Shown here: in pieces, positions 24,970 through 33,947 of the stretch
How the letters are laid out: each line of letters opens with the position of its first letter
How positions within the stretch are numbered: the first letter of the stretch is position 1
From: Haloferax sp046557615
GTDB lineage: Archaea > Halobacteriota > Halobacteria > Halobacteriales > Haloferacaceae
Length of the DNA stretch: 64,000 nucleotides
Reading direction: 5' to 3'
NCBI RefSeq assembly: GCF_046557615.1
Contig: NZ_JBKIII010000002.1
Location: 889,091-953,090, forward strand
Made by a program: the position numbers and the translations under genes
Notes under the pieces: generated by a model
Seen by the model: only the letters and a program-made list of their open reading frames with translations
What the model was told of the DNA's origin: nothing
Databases searched by the model: none

Positions 24970-25017
24970 GGGTGGCTCGTGGGGGGTTGGAGGGGTGTTG
25001 TGGGTGGCTCGTGGGGG
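24970..25017 (+). repeat. G-rich intergenic stretch with a 16-bp direct repeat
   Basis: GGGTGGCTCGTGGGGG occurs at 24970-24985 and again at 25002-25017, inside the gap between the mutY start (24852) and the lipoprotein stop (25041). Four or more runs of three or more G lie within about 48 bp on the plus strand, separated by 5-8 bases, which could form a G-quadruplex. The corresponding mRNA strand of the flanking minus-strand genes is C-rich. Confidence 0.7.
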
Positions 25018-25040
25018 TGGAGAGCGCCGAATCGGCCGAA

Positions 25041-26081
25041 TTATTCGACCGAGACGATGGGACAGTTGACGTTCGCCGCGCCGGAGGCGAGTTGTTCGGC
25101 ATTGGTCGCCGACGAGAGGTCCGAAACCATGCCGAAGTCGGCGTTGTCGTAGATGTTGACGAACCACAGTGGCGAGTAGCCACTGTCGTCGGGGAGGGTG
25201 GCGACGACGTTGTGGGTCTGCTCGCTTCCTTCTTCGGTCACGAAGCCGGATGGCGGGCCGCCGCCGTCCTCGCCGGGGTTCACGTTGAACGTGACGTAGA
25301 TGGGCGAGAGGGGAACGTTCCCGTCGGTCATCGCCAGCGATGCTTCGGTGAACTGGAAGTACGAGACGACCTGGCCCTGATACCAGCCTTCGACGAGACC
25401 AGTGTCTTCGTCGCCGTATCGCATCGTCGCGGTCGAATCATCGGGGACGACCGGGCAGTTGACGAGCATGTCGGTCTCCGTTATCTCGTAGCCCGAGTCG
25501 CCGATATCGGCGAGGCTCGTGACGGCGTTGGCCTCGTAGTCCTCGGGGACGGTGACCGCGTGGACGTGCCAGAAGTCGTTGTAGCCGTCGTCACCGGGGA
25601 TAGTGTCGATGACGTTGAGTTGGCCTTCGACCGGCGCGTCTTCGCCCTCGCGGAAGAGGACGTAGATGGGCGCTGGTGTCGTAGACTGCACGTCGAAGTT
25701 GTAGTAGCGGACGACTTCGCCGTCGGGGCCGAATCCTTGGGTAATGAAGGGGCCTTGGTCGAAGTCTACGGGTTCGTTCGGGCCGGGAAGTCCATTCTCG
25801 TCCGTGCGGACCATGAGCGTCCCGGCGGCCTCGCTGAATCGGTCAACCTCGACGCGAGGGGCCGACTCGGGGTCCATCGCGGACATCCCGTCGTCGGTCA
25901 TTGTCTCCTCAGTCATCGTCTCGTCGTTCATCGGTTCTTCGGTCATCTCGCCATCCATCGACTCGGTTGTCGTGGTGCCGGACGACCCACCGCTGGAGGG
26001 TGCTGTACAACCGGCGAGGAAGGCCGCGCCAGCGAGTCCGGTCGCAGCGACGAACTGTCTTCGTGTTGGTGTTCGTTCCAT
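25041..26081 (-). CDS. Tat lipoprotein with two copies of a DUF7282-like repeat
   Basis: 346 residues. A Tat signal (TPTRRQFVAATGLAGAA) ends in lipobox LAGC (Cys25). A linker at 27-70 is rich in Met, Thr, Asp and Glu with repeated ETMTEETM-like units. Two homologous units follow (about 122-212 and 237-343): each has a (E/Q)VVxY(Y/F)xF strand, an APIYV/SPIYV strand, a FW/LW block, and ends in VNCP(V/I)V. Cys209 and Cys340 are the only cysteines besides the lipid anchor. The family name is offered from memory at low confidence; the function is unknown. The ATG at 26081 is set by the Tat signal. Confidence 0.8.
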   Translation of the reverse strand: MERTPTRRQFVAATGLAGAAFLAGCTAPSSGGSSGTTTTESMDGEMTEEPMNDETMTEETMTDDGMSAMDPESAPRVEVDRFSEAAGTLMVRTDENGLPGPNEPVDFDQGPFITQGFGPDGEVVRYYNFDVQSTTPAPIYVLFREGEDAPVEGQLNVIDTIPGDDGYNDFWHVHAVTVPEDYEANAVTSLADIGDSGYEITETDMLVNCPVVPDDSTATMRYGDEDTGLVEGWYQGQVVSYFQFTEASLAMTDGNVPLSPIYVTFNVNPGEDGGGPPSGFVTEEGSEQTHNVVATLPDDSGYSPLWFVNIYDNADFGMVSDLSSATNAEQLASGAANVNCPIVSVE

Positions 26082-26269
26082 CGTCACCTGAACAGAGCCG
26101 CTATCGAATGATATTGGTTTTTTAACATCTGACCGCATTCTGGATGAAGTTACGGTAGCGTCTCTTTCGAGTCTCTACCAAATTCGTCTCAATTCGGCTT
26201 CCCGCCTCGGCCTCGTGTGGGAGTAATCGGTCGAAACGCGTATCCCATTGACGAACCCATCGCCCAGTA

Positions 26270-26593
26270 ATGAGCCTCGACGACCTTTCGGACGACGTAC
26301 AACAGGCGTACAGCGACCTCGACGACGACATCGAACTTGCTCTCGACCGCGAGACGCGCCACGAACTCGCCCTCTTGACGGCGCTGTACGAACCCGACGA
26401 CGTGGACGAACTCGTCCGTCGGGCAGTCCATACGTTCTTCCAGTCCGCGCTCGACCGTGGACAACTGGACTTCCACCTCCGACAGGGCTACGACGTGACC
26501 TACGACGAGTATCTCTCGGGGATGACCTACGAGGAGATGACTGGCCAGTCACAGGCCCCGCCGCGCGACGACGTGCGCCGGTATCAGATGTAA
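26270..26593 (+). CDS. Conserved haloarchaeal protein, uncharacterised
   Basis: 107 residues, acidic, soluble and mostly helical. The central block DRETRHELALLTALYEPDDVDELVRRAVHTFF-type sequence (about residues 23-55) resembles an oligomerising helical pair, and the C-terminal half YDVTYDEYLSGMTYEEMTG is Tyr/Asp-rich. No catalytic motif, no cysteines and no signal peptide are seen. The ATG at 26270 gives a compact frame. It ends exactly where the convergent gene at 26594 ends, with no base between the two stop codons. Confidence 0.7.
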   Translation: MSLDDLSDDVQQAYSDLDDDIELALDRETRHELALLTALYEPDDVDELVRRAVHTFFQSALDRGQLDFHLRQGYDVTYDEYLSGMTYEEMTGQSQAPPRDDVRRYQM

Positions 26594-27040
26594 CTACCGG
26601 GCTTCGAATTCGAGTTCGACGCCGGGCATTCGTGTGTATCGCTTCTTTTCACCCCCGGTTTCGAGCGCGAAGACCCGGAGCGTGATGATGAGACGCTCCT
26701 CGCCAACGTTCGCGCGGAGGACGACGCCTTCGCTCGTCACGACCACGTAGGGCGGCGCGGCGACTGGTGGCGCAGGCATCGAGCGACCGGTTGCAGTCAC
26801 CGCGTCAGCGAGCGCGCGTGGGAGTCTCGACAACGCACCTGAGCCGTCGAGCGCCTGCGCGAACCGCGGCACGACCTCTTCGCGGTCAGTCGTCGAGTCG
26901 TCGTCCCACGACTTTGCGACTGCATCCGCACACTGACCGATGACGGTGAGCAAGCGACCGTGTTCGTCTTCGAGTACGCGACGTGCGTCGTCGAAGCAAG
27001 CGGCGAGCGGCGGCGTCTCGCTTTGCGTTCCGTCTGTCAC
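26594..27040 (-). CDS. Conserved haloarchaeal protein, uncharacterised
   Basis: 148 residues starting at a GTG (27040). The N-terminal half is helical (ARRVLEDEHGRLLTVIGQCADAVAKSW); the C-terminal half is beta-rich with a hydrophobic strand pair PPYVVVTSEGVVLRA and ERLIITLRVFALE, ending in a basic GGEKKRYTRMPG turn. No known motif is recognised. The gene is divergent from bolA (93 bp between starts) and convergent with the gene at 26270. Codon use matches the neighbours. Confidence 0.7.
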   Translation of the reverse strand: MTDGTQSETPPLAACFDDARRVLEDEHGRLLTVIGQCADAVAKSWDDDSTTDREEVVPRFAQALDGSGALSRLPRALADAVTATGRSMPAPPVAAPPYVVVTSEGVVLRANVGEERLIITLRVFALETGGEKKRYTRMPGVELEFEAR

Positions 27041-27132
27041 AGGACGTGGTGGGCCGTCATGGGATAAAAACCTCCGTGGTACTCGAATCCTGTCCCGGTC
27101 GATTTTTCCCCGCGCCGTGCGCCCATACAGGC

Positions 27133-27396
27133 ATGGATATCGCAGACATCGAGGAACTCATCGAATCGAACATCGAAGACGCCGATGCGACCGTCTCGCG
27201 CCCGCGGACAGTAGACGAAAATCACGAGGACGCACACTTCGCGGCCGTCGTCATCTCACCTGCCTTCGAGGGCAAGTCGCTCGTCCAACAGCACCAACTC
27301 GTCTACGACGCCCTCGGCGACCACATGACGACGTCCATCCACGCGATGGAACTCAAGACCTACACGCCCGAGGAGTACGAAGCGGCCGAGAAGTAA
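27133..27396 (+). CDS. BolA family protein
   Basis: 87-residue BolA-like protein. Family members work with monothiol glutaredoxins or as regulators in iron-sulfur and stress physiology. The class II KH-like fold is recognisable from IEELIESNIEDADATVS, the central HFAAVVISPAFEGKSLVQQHQ-type block (roughly residues 35-55, including the conserved F(E/Q)GKSLVxxHQ loop) and the C-terminal IHAMELKTYTPEEYE. The length is normal for the family. The ATG at 27133 is chosen because the longer upstream frame is antisense to the neighbouring gene. Confidence 0.93.
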   Translation: MDIADIEELIESNIEDADATVSRPRTVDENHEDAHFAAVVISPAFEGKSLVQQHQLVYDALGDHMTTSIHAMELKTYTPEEYEAAEK

Positions 27397-27504
27397 CACG
27401 AACTGGCCGAGAAGAACCCGCATTCTGCACGTTCCGTGTCTGGTTGACCTGTGTCGTCACGAGACGGCGACAAGGTTCATACACCTGCACCGAGGCCTAC
27501 GACT

Positions 27505-27675
27505 ATGACCTCCAAAACGCTCGGCAGAGTGGTGACTGTCGTCGGGTTACTGGCGTTTATCGCCGGGTTCATGCGACTTCTCCCCTGCCTGTTCTCGCTC
27601 TGGGACGAGTCGTTCGCCCATTGCTGGTCAGACTTTCTCCTCACTGCTGTCGGCGCGTTACTGTTCACTCGATAG
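27505..27675 (+). CDS. Small membrane protein (56 residues)
   Basis: 56 residues with one long hydrophobic helix (VVTVVGLLAFIAGFMRLLPCLFSLW, covering about 8-32) and a second short one (LLTAVGALLF) before the basic C-terminus. Two cysteines (about 27 and 39) flank the loop between them. The ATG at 27505 is used because the extension from 27451 is polar and lies in the non-conserved leader. The function is unknown. It is convergent with the ABC ATPase gene, 45 bp away. Confidence 0.5.
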   Translation: MTSKTLGRVVTVVGLLAFIAGFMRLLPCLFSLWDESFAHCWSDFLLTAVGALLFTR

Positions 27676-27720
27676 CTTTCGAGATGGCCAAAAAATCACC
27701 TGTGCCGACCTCCGGCGTCT

Positions 27721-28860
27721 CTACGTTTGCGGTTCGGGTTCGACCATCTCAGCAGACTCCAGCGACCGGTTCTGGAGTGCTTCGCCGGTCGAGGTGTCGA
27801 ACAGGTGGACGGCGTCTTCGGGAATGCGGGCGTGGACGGCTGTTCCCCCCTCGACACGACGCATTCCACCAACGGTGGCCACGAAACTCGCGTCGGCACC
27901 GAAATCGAGATAGACGGCGTTCTCGTTGCCCATCGGCTCGACCACATCGACCGTCGCTTCGTAGGTGTGGTTGTCGTCTTTCGGAGAGACGAGTTCGACG
28001 TCCTCGGGGCGGATACCGAGTGTCACGCGGTCGGTTCCAGTGACGGCTTCCCGTGAGGACTCGGACAGTTGGTAAGAGATCTCGTCACCGACGAGCGTTC
28101 CGTCCTCAACTTCCATCTCGAAGAAGTTCATCGAGGGTTCGCCGATGAATCCTGCGACGAACTGATTTGCCGGACGGTGATACGCTTCGAGTGGCGTCGC
28201 AACCTGCTGGAGTTCGCCGTCGTTGAGGATGGCGATTCGGTCGCCCATCGTCATCGCCTCGGTCTGGTCGTGGGTGACGTAGACCGTCGTCACGCCCAAC
28301 TCTTCTTGCAACCGCTGGAGTTCCGTCCGCATCTGCGAACGGAGTTTGGCATCGAGATTCGACAGCGGTTCGTCCATCAAGAACACTGCTGGGTCGCGGA
28401 CGATAGCGCGGCCGAGGGCGACACGCTGTTGCTGGCCGCCGGAGAGTTCGCCGGGCTTTCGATTCAGGAGTTCCGCGATATCGAGCATCTCTGCGGTTTC
28501 GGTCACGACAGATTCGATTTCGCCGTCGGCCATCTCCGTGGACTCTTCGAGTCCGAACCGCATGTTGCCGCGAACGGTCATGTGCGGGTAGAGCGCGTAG
28601 GACTGGAACACCATCGCGATGTTTCGGTCGCGTGGCGGTCGGTTGTCCATGCGCTCGTCGCCGAGGTGGATTTCTCCCTCGGAGACGCTTTCGAGGCCCG
28701 CAATCATGCGGAGCGTAGTCGATTTGCCGCATCCCGACGGACCGACGAGGACGAGAAATTCGCCGTCTTCAATCTCCATCGAGGCGTCATCGACGGCGAC
28801 GACTTGAGAGCCGTCGTCGTCGAAGAACTTCGAGACGTGGTCGAGTGTGAGTTCAGCCAT
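27721..28860 (-). CDS. Sugar ABC transporter ATP-binding protein (MalK/UgpC/MsmX family)
   Basis: 379-residue ATPase of a CUT1-type importer. Walker A is GPSGCGKST (40-48), the Q-loop MVFQSYALYPHMTV (83-96), signature LSGGQQQR (139-146) and Walker B AVFLMDEPLSNLD (158-170), with VTHDQTEA after it. The C-terminal region (about 240-379) is the TOBE/MalK regulatory domain with GIRPEDVEL. It is the last gene of a four-gene operon read from 32276 to 27721, starting 69 bp after the second permease. It would energise uptake of the sugar bound by the lipoprotein at 30897. Confidence 0.95.
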   Translation of the reverse strand: MAELTLDHVSKFFDDDGSQVVAVDDASMEIEDGEFLVLVGPSGCGKSTTLRMIAGLESVSEGEIHLGDERMDNRPPRDRNIAMVFQSYALYPHMTVRGNMRFGLEESTEMADGEIESVVTETAEMLDIAELLNRKPGELSGGQQQRVALGRAIVRDPAVFLMDEPLSNLDAKLRSQMRTELQRLQEELGVTTVYVTHDQTEAMTMGDRIAILNDGELQQVATPLEAYHRPANQFVAGFIGEPSMNFFEMEVEDGTLVGDEISYQLSESSREAVTGTDRVTLGIRPEDVELVSPKDDNHTYEATVDVVEPMGNENAVYLDFGADASFVATVGGMRRVEGGTAVHARIPEDAVHLFDTSTGEALQNRSLESAEMVEPEPQT

Positions 28861-28929
28861 GGTGTGTGGTGTGAGTTGGTGGTGTGATGGTCGTCTGCGA
28901 TGCGAGGGGTGAACCTTCGAAAGAGCCGG

Positions 28930-29889
28930 TCATGTGCCGCCTGCGACCCCCTCGGCGAACTTGTCGCCGAACAAGACGTAGACGAGCAACGTCGGCAGCG
29001 CGGCGACGAACGCGCCAGCCATCTGCGTGTTGAACGTCTGGATGATTCCTCCCGTGAGTTCGTTGAGTGCAATCGTCGCCACCGCCGCCGGACCCGAGCC
29101 GGACGGGATGATGATGAGCGCGAACAACAGGTCGTTCCAGATTTGCGTGAACTGGTAGATGAGCGTGACCGCGAACATCGGTACCGAGAGCGGGAGGACG
29201 ATGCGACGATAGATAGTGAAGGCACTCGCGCCGTCGAGGCGGGCGGCCTCCAGCATCTCCGAGGAGAGTTTCTTGTAGTAACTCCGGAACAGAAGCGTCG
29301 TAATCGGAATTCCGTAGGCCGCGTGGGTGATGATGAGGTTGATGATGCTCGCGTAGTGCGGGTGCGTTGCGAGTTCGACGGTCCCCAAGACAGGCACCTG
29401 CGCCGAGAACAGCGTGATATCGAGGACGGGCGCGAGCAACTCTTTCGTATTCACGATGGCCCACAGACGCGAGAGCGGAATCAGAACGGCCTGATATGGG
29501 ATGAAGATGCCCGCGATGAAGAGTCCAACAATCCCGAGTTGGCCGCGCCACTCGAAGTTCGTCAGGCCATAGGCGGCGAGACTCCCGGCGAGCGCCGAGA
29601 TAATCGTCGCCGGAACGGAGAGCATGATACTGTTGAGGATGGCCGACGAGAGCGTGTCGAGCGCGACACCGAACGGTTCGAGCGTGAAGCCATCGGCAGT
29701 CGGCGGAACGAACGGTGGCGACGTGGCGAACTCGGCTTCCGTCTTGAGCGCCGTCATCAACCCCGATTCGAGGGGTGAGAGGTAGAACAAGACGAGGCCG
29801 AGAAGCGTCGCGTAGAGCGCGACACGAATCGGGTCGAGTTCGTCGGTATCGAGGTCGAATCGGTCGGCGAGTTGGTCGCGGACGCTCAT
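28930..29889 (-). CDS. Carbohydrate ABC transporter permease (MalG-like)
   Basis: 319-residue inner permease with six predicted helices. The EAA loop that docks on the ATPase is EAARLDGASAFTIYRRIVLP (about residues 217-236), typical of CUT1 MalG-type subunits, followed by SVPMFAVTLIYQFTQIWNDLLF. A periplasmic-side loop between helices 1 and 2 is long and charged. The ATG at 29889 overlaps the stop of the upstream permease (ATGA), so translation is probably coupled and the two subunits made in equal amounts as a heterodimer. Confidence 0.93.
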   Translation of the reverse strand: MSVRDQLADRFDLDTDELDPIRVALYATLLGLVLFYLSPLESGLMTALKTEAEFATSPPFVPPTADGFTLEPFGVALDTLSSAILNSIMLSVPATIISALAGSLAAYGLTNFEWRGQLGIVGLFIAGIFIPYQAVLIPLSRLWAIVNTKELLAPVLDITLFSAQVPVLGTVELATHPHYASIINLIITHAAYGIPITTLLFRSYYKKLSSEMLEAARLDGASAFTIYRRIVLPLSVPMFAVTLIYQFTQIWNDLLFALIIIPSGSGPAAVATIALNELTGGIIQTFNTQMAGAFVAALPTLLVYVLFGDKFAEGVAGGT

Positions 29890-30890
29890 AGTTCACCCCG
29901 CCGGTATTCGCCGTAGAGATATGGCGCGACGACAGTCAGCGCGACGGCGAACAGGACGACGGCAATCGCAGAGCCGTAGGCCCAGTTGTTGGCCGAAAAC
30001 GCCTGCCTGTACATCATCGTCGAGAGGATATCGGCTGTCGGACCGGGGTTGTTCCCGAACAGAACGTAGAGGAAGTCGAACGCCTTGAGCGCGAACACCA
30101 TCAGGACGACGGCGGCGCTCACGGTCGAAGCGCGGAGTTGCGGGAGAATCACACGACGATACATCCGAAGTGTGGACGCGCCATCGACGCGAGCGGCCTC
30201 GTACTGGTCCGAGGGGATGGCGCGAAGACCGGCGAGATAGACGACCATCGCGTAGCCGCTGAACTGCCACAACAGGGCGAAGATGACGGCGAACAGTTTG
30301 AACTGGAGCGTCTCGGGAACGAGCGGAAGTCCTCCGAGTGCCCCCAAATCGACACCGCCCGCGAGCCATTTCGAGGCGAGGAAATCGAGTCCCACGCCCC
30401 TGAGAACGACGTTGATGACGCCCGAATCGAAGTTGTACATCCAGCGCCAGAACACCGCCGTGACGACGAATGAGAGGCTAAACGGGAGCAAGTAGACCGT
30501 TCGGAACCAGTTTTCGAACCGAATCCCACGGTCAACGAGAATTGCGAGGCCGAGGCCGCCCGCGAGCGAGAGGCCTGTAAACGAGACGAGCAGGACGAAC
30601 GTGTTTCGGGTGGCGAGCCAAAATCGCTCGTCCGAGAACGCCCGACGATACATCTCTAAGTCGAACGTCGCGGGGTCGTACGTCGGAAGCGTGAGTCCCC
30701 CGAAATCGGTAAACGAGATGACGACGTTCCACGTGATTGCGCCGTAGACGAAAAAGCCCATCAGCAGGAACGGCGGGAGCCAGAACGGGGCCGAGCGAAC
30801 GGCTTCGCTCTCTCGAAGCGTCGAGCCGATGCCCTCGAGACCGTTGTCACTGGTGAATGAGCTAAGTCGTGCGAAAATATCGGTTGGCAT
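29886..30890 (-). CDS. Carbohydrate ABC transporter permease (MalF-like)
   Basis: 334-residue permease. After a cytoplasmic stretch the first helix (PFWLLPPFLLMGFFVYG-like) and a long external loop lead to five more helices. The EAA loop is EAARVDGASTLRMYRRVILP (around 235-254), followed by LRASTVSAAVVLMVFALKAFDFLY. It pairs with the MalG-like subunit encoded immediately downstream with a four-base overlap. It starts 6 bp after the binding-protein stop, so a single transcript is very likely. Confidence 0.93.
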   Translation of the reverse strand: MPTDIFARLSSFTSDNGLEGIGSTLRESEAVRSAPFWLPPFLLMGFFVYGAITWNVVISFTDFGGLTLPTYDPATFDLEMYRRAFSDERFWLATRNTFVLLVSFTGLSLAGGLGLAILVDRGIRFENWFRTVYLLPFSLSFVVTAVFWRWMYNFDSGVINVVLRGVGLDFLASKWLAGGVDLGALGGLPLVPETLQFKLFAVIFALLWQFSGYAMVVYLAGLRAIPSDQYEAARVDGASTLRMYRRVILPQLRASTVSAAVVLMVFALKAFDFLYVLFGNNPGPTADILSTMMYRQAFSANNWAYGSAIAVVLFAVALTVVAPYLYGEYRRGEL

Positions 30891-30896
30891 GTCGCC

Positions 30897-32276
30897 TTAT
30901 TCGAAGGCCGCTTTCACGTCTTCGTAGGCGGCGTCTACGTCGTAGCCCGAGATGAACGACGACATCGCGTCGCCGAAGGCGGTGAGCGCGTCGGGGCTGA
31001 CGGCCAGTCCATGCTGGATGGACAGCGGTTGGGCCTCCGAGTTGGCGAAGTCGTCCATCTGGTTCTGGAGGAACGGCCCGAAGGCGTCCTTCGGAACGTC
31101 CGTCCGCGGCGGAATCGACCCCTTCTTCGGATTGAATCGCTCCTGTGCATCGACCGACCCGACGTACTGGAGGAACTTTTTGGTCGCCTCAGGCGACGGG
31201 TTGTTGGCTGGCATCGGGAACGAGTCCATGTTGAGCGCGTAGATGCCGTCGGTTCCGGGGAACGGCACGTGGCCCCAGTCGGACTCGTACTCGAAGTCCT
31301 CTTGTCCGCGGTACATGCCCGCGGCCCAGTCGCCTTGGTGGAAGAACGCCGCTTCGCCTTCGATAATCTTCGAATTCGCGTCCTGCCACGAAATCGACCC
31401 GGCGTCGTTGGAGTAGTGCTGCGAGTACTGTTTCACGAGGTCGAGCGAGTCGCGGACGGCGTCGGCGTTGGCTTCGACGTTGCCGCCGGTCACGTCGGCG
31501 TACACGTCAGCACCGTACTCGCCGAGGAGGACCTGCGCCCAGAGTTGGCCGGTAGACCACGCGGATTTCGTCTGCTGGGCCATGCCGACGTAGCCCGCCT
31601 CATCGACTTTCGAGAGGGCGTTCACGAGGTCACTCGGCGAACCAATCGCCGAGGGGTCAACACCCGCGTCTTCGACGACGCTGACGTTGTAGAACAGGTT
31701 GTTGAGTCGGTGGATGTTTAGCGGGACCGAGACGAGCGTCCCCGCCGGACTCGCGGCGTTCTTCGGCCCTTCGAGGTACGCCGACTGCATGTCGTTTTCA
31801 CTCCAGACAGACTCCGAGATGTCTTCGAGTTTCTCGGCGTCCGTGTAGGGTTGGAGGTTCGCACCGGGCCACGCTTGCCACGTACTCGGTGGGTTGTTGT
31901 TCAGAATCCGTTTTTTGATGACCGCGTGCAGGTTCTGCCCTGCGCCACCAGCGACCGGATTCTCGGTGATTTCGATGTCCGGGTGGGCTTCTTTGAACCC
32001 TTCGAGCAGGGCTTGAATCGCCGCCCCGCCGTCGCCACCGGTCCACCAGTGCTGGATTTCGAGCGCGTTGAGTTCGCTTCCCGAGTCGTCACCGGACTCG
32101 GTCGTCTCAGAGTCACCAGAGGAGTCGTCGGTGTCCTCGGATTCTCCGGTGGTTCCTTCGCCCCCACCGCCGCCACCGGTACATCCCGCGAGAAGTGCTG
32201 CACTTCCTACGCCACCGGTGAGTTTGAGATACGTCCGTCGAGACAGGCCGTCTGTGTCTGGTACTTTTCTGGTCAT
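30897..32276 (-). CDS. Sugar ABC transporter substrate-binding lipoprotein
   Basis: 459-residue extracellular solute-binding protein (family 1). A Tat motif (SRRTYLKLTGG) and lipobox LLAGC (Cys32) are followed by a Gly/Ser/Asp/Thr/Glu linker (33-70), as usual for haloarchaeal lipoproteins held in the S-layer space. The binding domain begins at about ALEIQHWWTGGDGGAA and includes SFPMPANNPSPEATKKFLQYVGS near 345-370, which is characteristic of CUT1 sugar binders. The sugar is not identifiable. It is the first gene of the four-gene importer operon. The upstream 240 bp is AT-rich and divergent from the fumarase gene. Confidence 0.93.
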   Translation of the reverse strand: MTRKVPDTDGLSRRTYLKLTGGVGSAALLAGCTGGGGGGEGTTGESEDTDDSSGDSETTESGDDSGSELNALEIQHWWTGGDGGAAIQALLEGFKEAHPDIEITENPVAGGAGQNLHAVIKKRILNNNPPSTWQAWPGANLQPYTDAEKLEDISESVWSENDMQSAYLEGPKNAASPAGTLVSVPLNIHRLNNLFYNVSVVEDAGVDPSAIGSPSDLVNALSKVDEAGYVGMAQQTKSAWSTGQLWAQVLLGEYGADVYADVTGGNVEANADAVRDSLDLVKQYSQHYSNDAGSISWQDANSKIIEGEAAFFHQGDWAAGMYRGQEDFEYESDWGHVPFPGTDGIYALNMDSFPMPANNPSPEATKKFLQYVGSVDAQERFNPKKGSIPPRTDVPKDAFGPFLQNQMDDFANSEAQPLSIQHGLAVSPDALTAFGDAMSSFISGYDVDAAYEDVKAAFE

Positions 32277-32519
32277 GATTGTTACTCTCTGACAGTTCTG
32301 TGAAAGAGATTTTACACGATTTACTTAAAACTTTTTGAGCGGACAATTCAAAATGAAGTAAATTTTTCTCGTGAGTTCAGTACATCTTGAAATTCAGGAG
32401 TAGCAGAACTGTGGCGTTTGAATCCAGCACTCGTTCGAAATCGAACATGTGAGAAAATTCGTGGGACAGACAGCCACGGACCAATGGATTTTACCTCACG
32501 CCACGACGACGGCCCAACT

Positions 32520-33929
32520 ATGGGAGACGATGATTATCGAATCGAGCGGGACAGTCTCGGAGAGATGCAAGTTCCTGTGGACGCCTACTGGGGCGCACAG
32601 ACCCAACGAGCAGTCGAGAACTTCCCCATCTCGGGTATCACGTTCGGGCGACGGTTCGTCCGCGCCCTCGGCGTCGTAAAGAAGGCCGCCGCACAGGCAA
32701 ATCGCGACCTCGGCATGATCGACGACGACGTCGCCGAAGCCATCGTCGCCGCCGCGGACGAAGTTATCGCGGGCGAACTCGACGACCAGTTCCCGGTCGA
32801 CGTCTTCCAGACCGGTTCGGGCACCTCCTCGAACATGAACGCGAACGAGGTTATCGCCAACCGCGCCGCCGAAATTATGGGTAAGGAAATCGGCGACCGG
32901 ACGGTCCACCCGAACGACCACGTCAACTTCGGCCAGTCCTCGAACGACGTGATTCCGACCGCGATGCACGTCTCCGCGCTCGAAGCCGTCGAGAAAGACC
33001 TCATTCCGGCACTCGAAACGCTCGCCGAAGCTCTCGGCGACAAAGAAGACGAGTTCGACGGCATCGTCAAAACGGGCCGCACGCACCTTCAGGACGCGAC
33101 CCCAGTTCGTCTCGGACAGGAGTTCGGCGGCTACCGCACGCAGGTCGAGAAGGGTATCGAGCGCGTGAAGAACGTCCGCGCACACCTCGGCGAACTCGCC
33201 CTCGGTGGTACCGCAGTCGGCACGGGCCTGAACACCCACCCCGAGTTCCCTGCAAAGGCGGCCGAGTACATGACCGAAGAGACGGGTGTCGAGTTCCGCG
33301 AGGCCGACAACCACTTCGAAGCGCAGGCCGCCCACGACGCGATGGGTGAGGCACACGGCGCACTCCGCACCGTCGCTGGCTCGCTCAACAAGATTGCCAA
33401 CGACCTGCGCCTGCTCGCCTCCGGTCCACGTAACGGACTCGGCGAACTCGAACAACCCGAGAACCAGCCCGGTTCGTCGATTATGCCCGGCAAAATCAAC
33501 CCTGTCGTGGCCGAGGCAGTCAACCAGGTCCACAAGCAGGTCGTCGGTAACGACGCCGCCGTCGCCGCCGGTGCCGCAGAGGGCCAAATCGACCTCAACC
33601 TCTACAAACCCGTTCTCGCGCACAACTTCCTCGAATCGGCGAAGTTGCTCTCGAACTCCTCTGAAGTGTTCGCCGAGCGCTTCGTCGCCAAACTCGAAGC
33701 CAACGAAGAACACTGCACCGAGCAGGTCGAACAGTCGATGGCGCTCGCAACCGCGCTCAACCCGGCAATCGGCTACGACAAGGCCTCGAAGGTCGCAAAG
33801 CAAGCCCTCGCAGAGGATAAGACGGTCCGCGAAGTCGCTGTCGACGAAGGCTACCTCACCGAAGAGGAAGCCGACGAAGTACTCGACCCCGAGAAGATGA
33901 CCCACCGCGGCATCCTCGGCGACAACTGA
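32520..33929 (+). CDS. fumC: Fumarate hydratase class II
   Basis: 469-residue class II fumarase of the TCA cycle: reversible hydration of fumarate to malate. The start MGDDDYRIERDSLGEMQVP leads to the conserved YWGAQTQRAVENFPISG, then QTGSGTSSNMNANEV, NFGQSSNDVIPT, KTGRTHLQDATP and the superfamily signature GSSIMPGKINPV near 318-329. All are intact, and the length matches bacterial FumC (about 465). The ATG at 32520 is chosen; the in-frame ATGs at 32484 and 32418 would add a tail not seen in the family. A T-rich stretch after the stop may terminate transcription. Confidence 0.96.
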   Translation: MGDDDYRIERDSLGEMQVPVDAYWGAQTQRAVENFPISGITFGRRFVRALGVVKKAAAQANRDLGMIDDDVAEAIVAAADEVIAGELDDQFPVDVFQTGSGTSSNMNANEVIANRAAEIMGKEIGDRTVHPNDHVNFGQSSNDVIPTAMHVSALEAVEKDLIPALETLAEALGDKEDEFDGIVKTGRTHLQDATPVRLGQEFGGYRTQVEKGIERVKNVRAHLGELALGGTAVGTGLNTHPEFPAKAAEYMTEETGVEFREADNHFEAQAAHDAMGEAHGALRTVAGSLNKIANDLRLLASGPRNGLGELEQPENQPGSSIMPGKINPVVAEAVNQVHKQVVGNDAAVAAGAAEGQIDLNLYKPVLAHNFLESAKLLSNSSEVFAERFVAKLEANEEHCTEQVEQSMALATALNPAIGYDKASKVAKQALAEDKTVREVAVDEGYLTEEEADEVLDPEKMTHRGILGDN

Positions 33930-33947
33930 GTAACTCAATAGATACCC

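Noticed and set aside
32496..33938. 480-codon minus-strand frame over fumC
   Set aside because: Pure antisense of a canonical fumarase; Val/Asp/Leu-skewed composition typical of such shadows.
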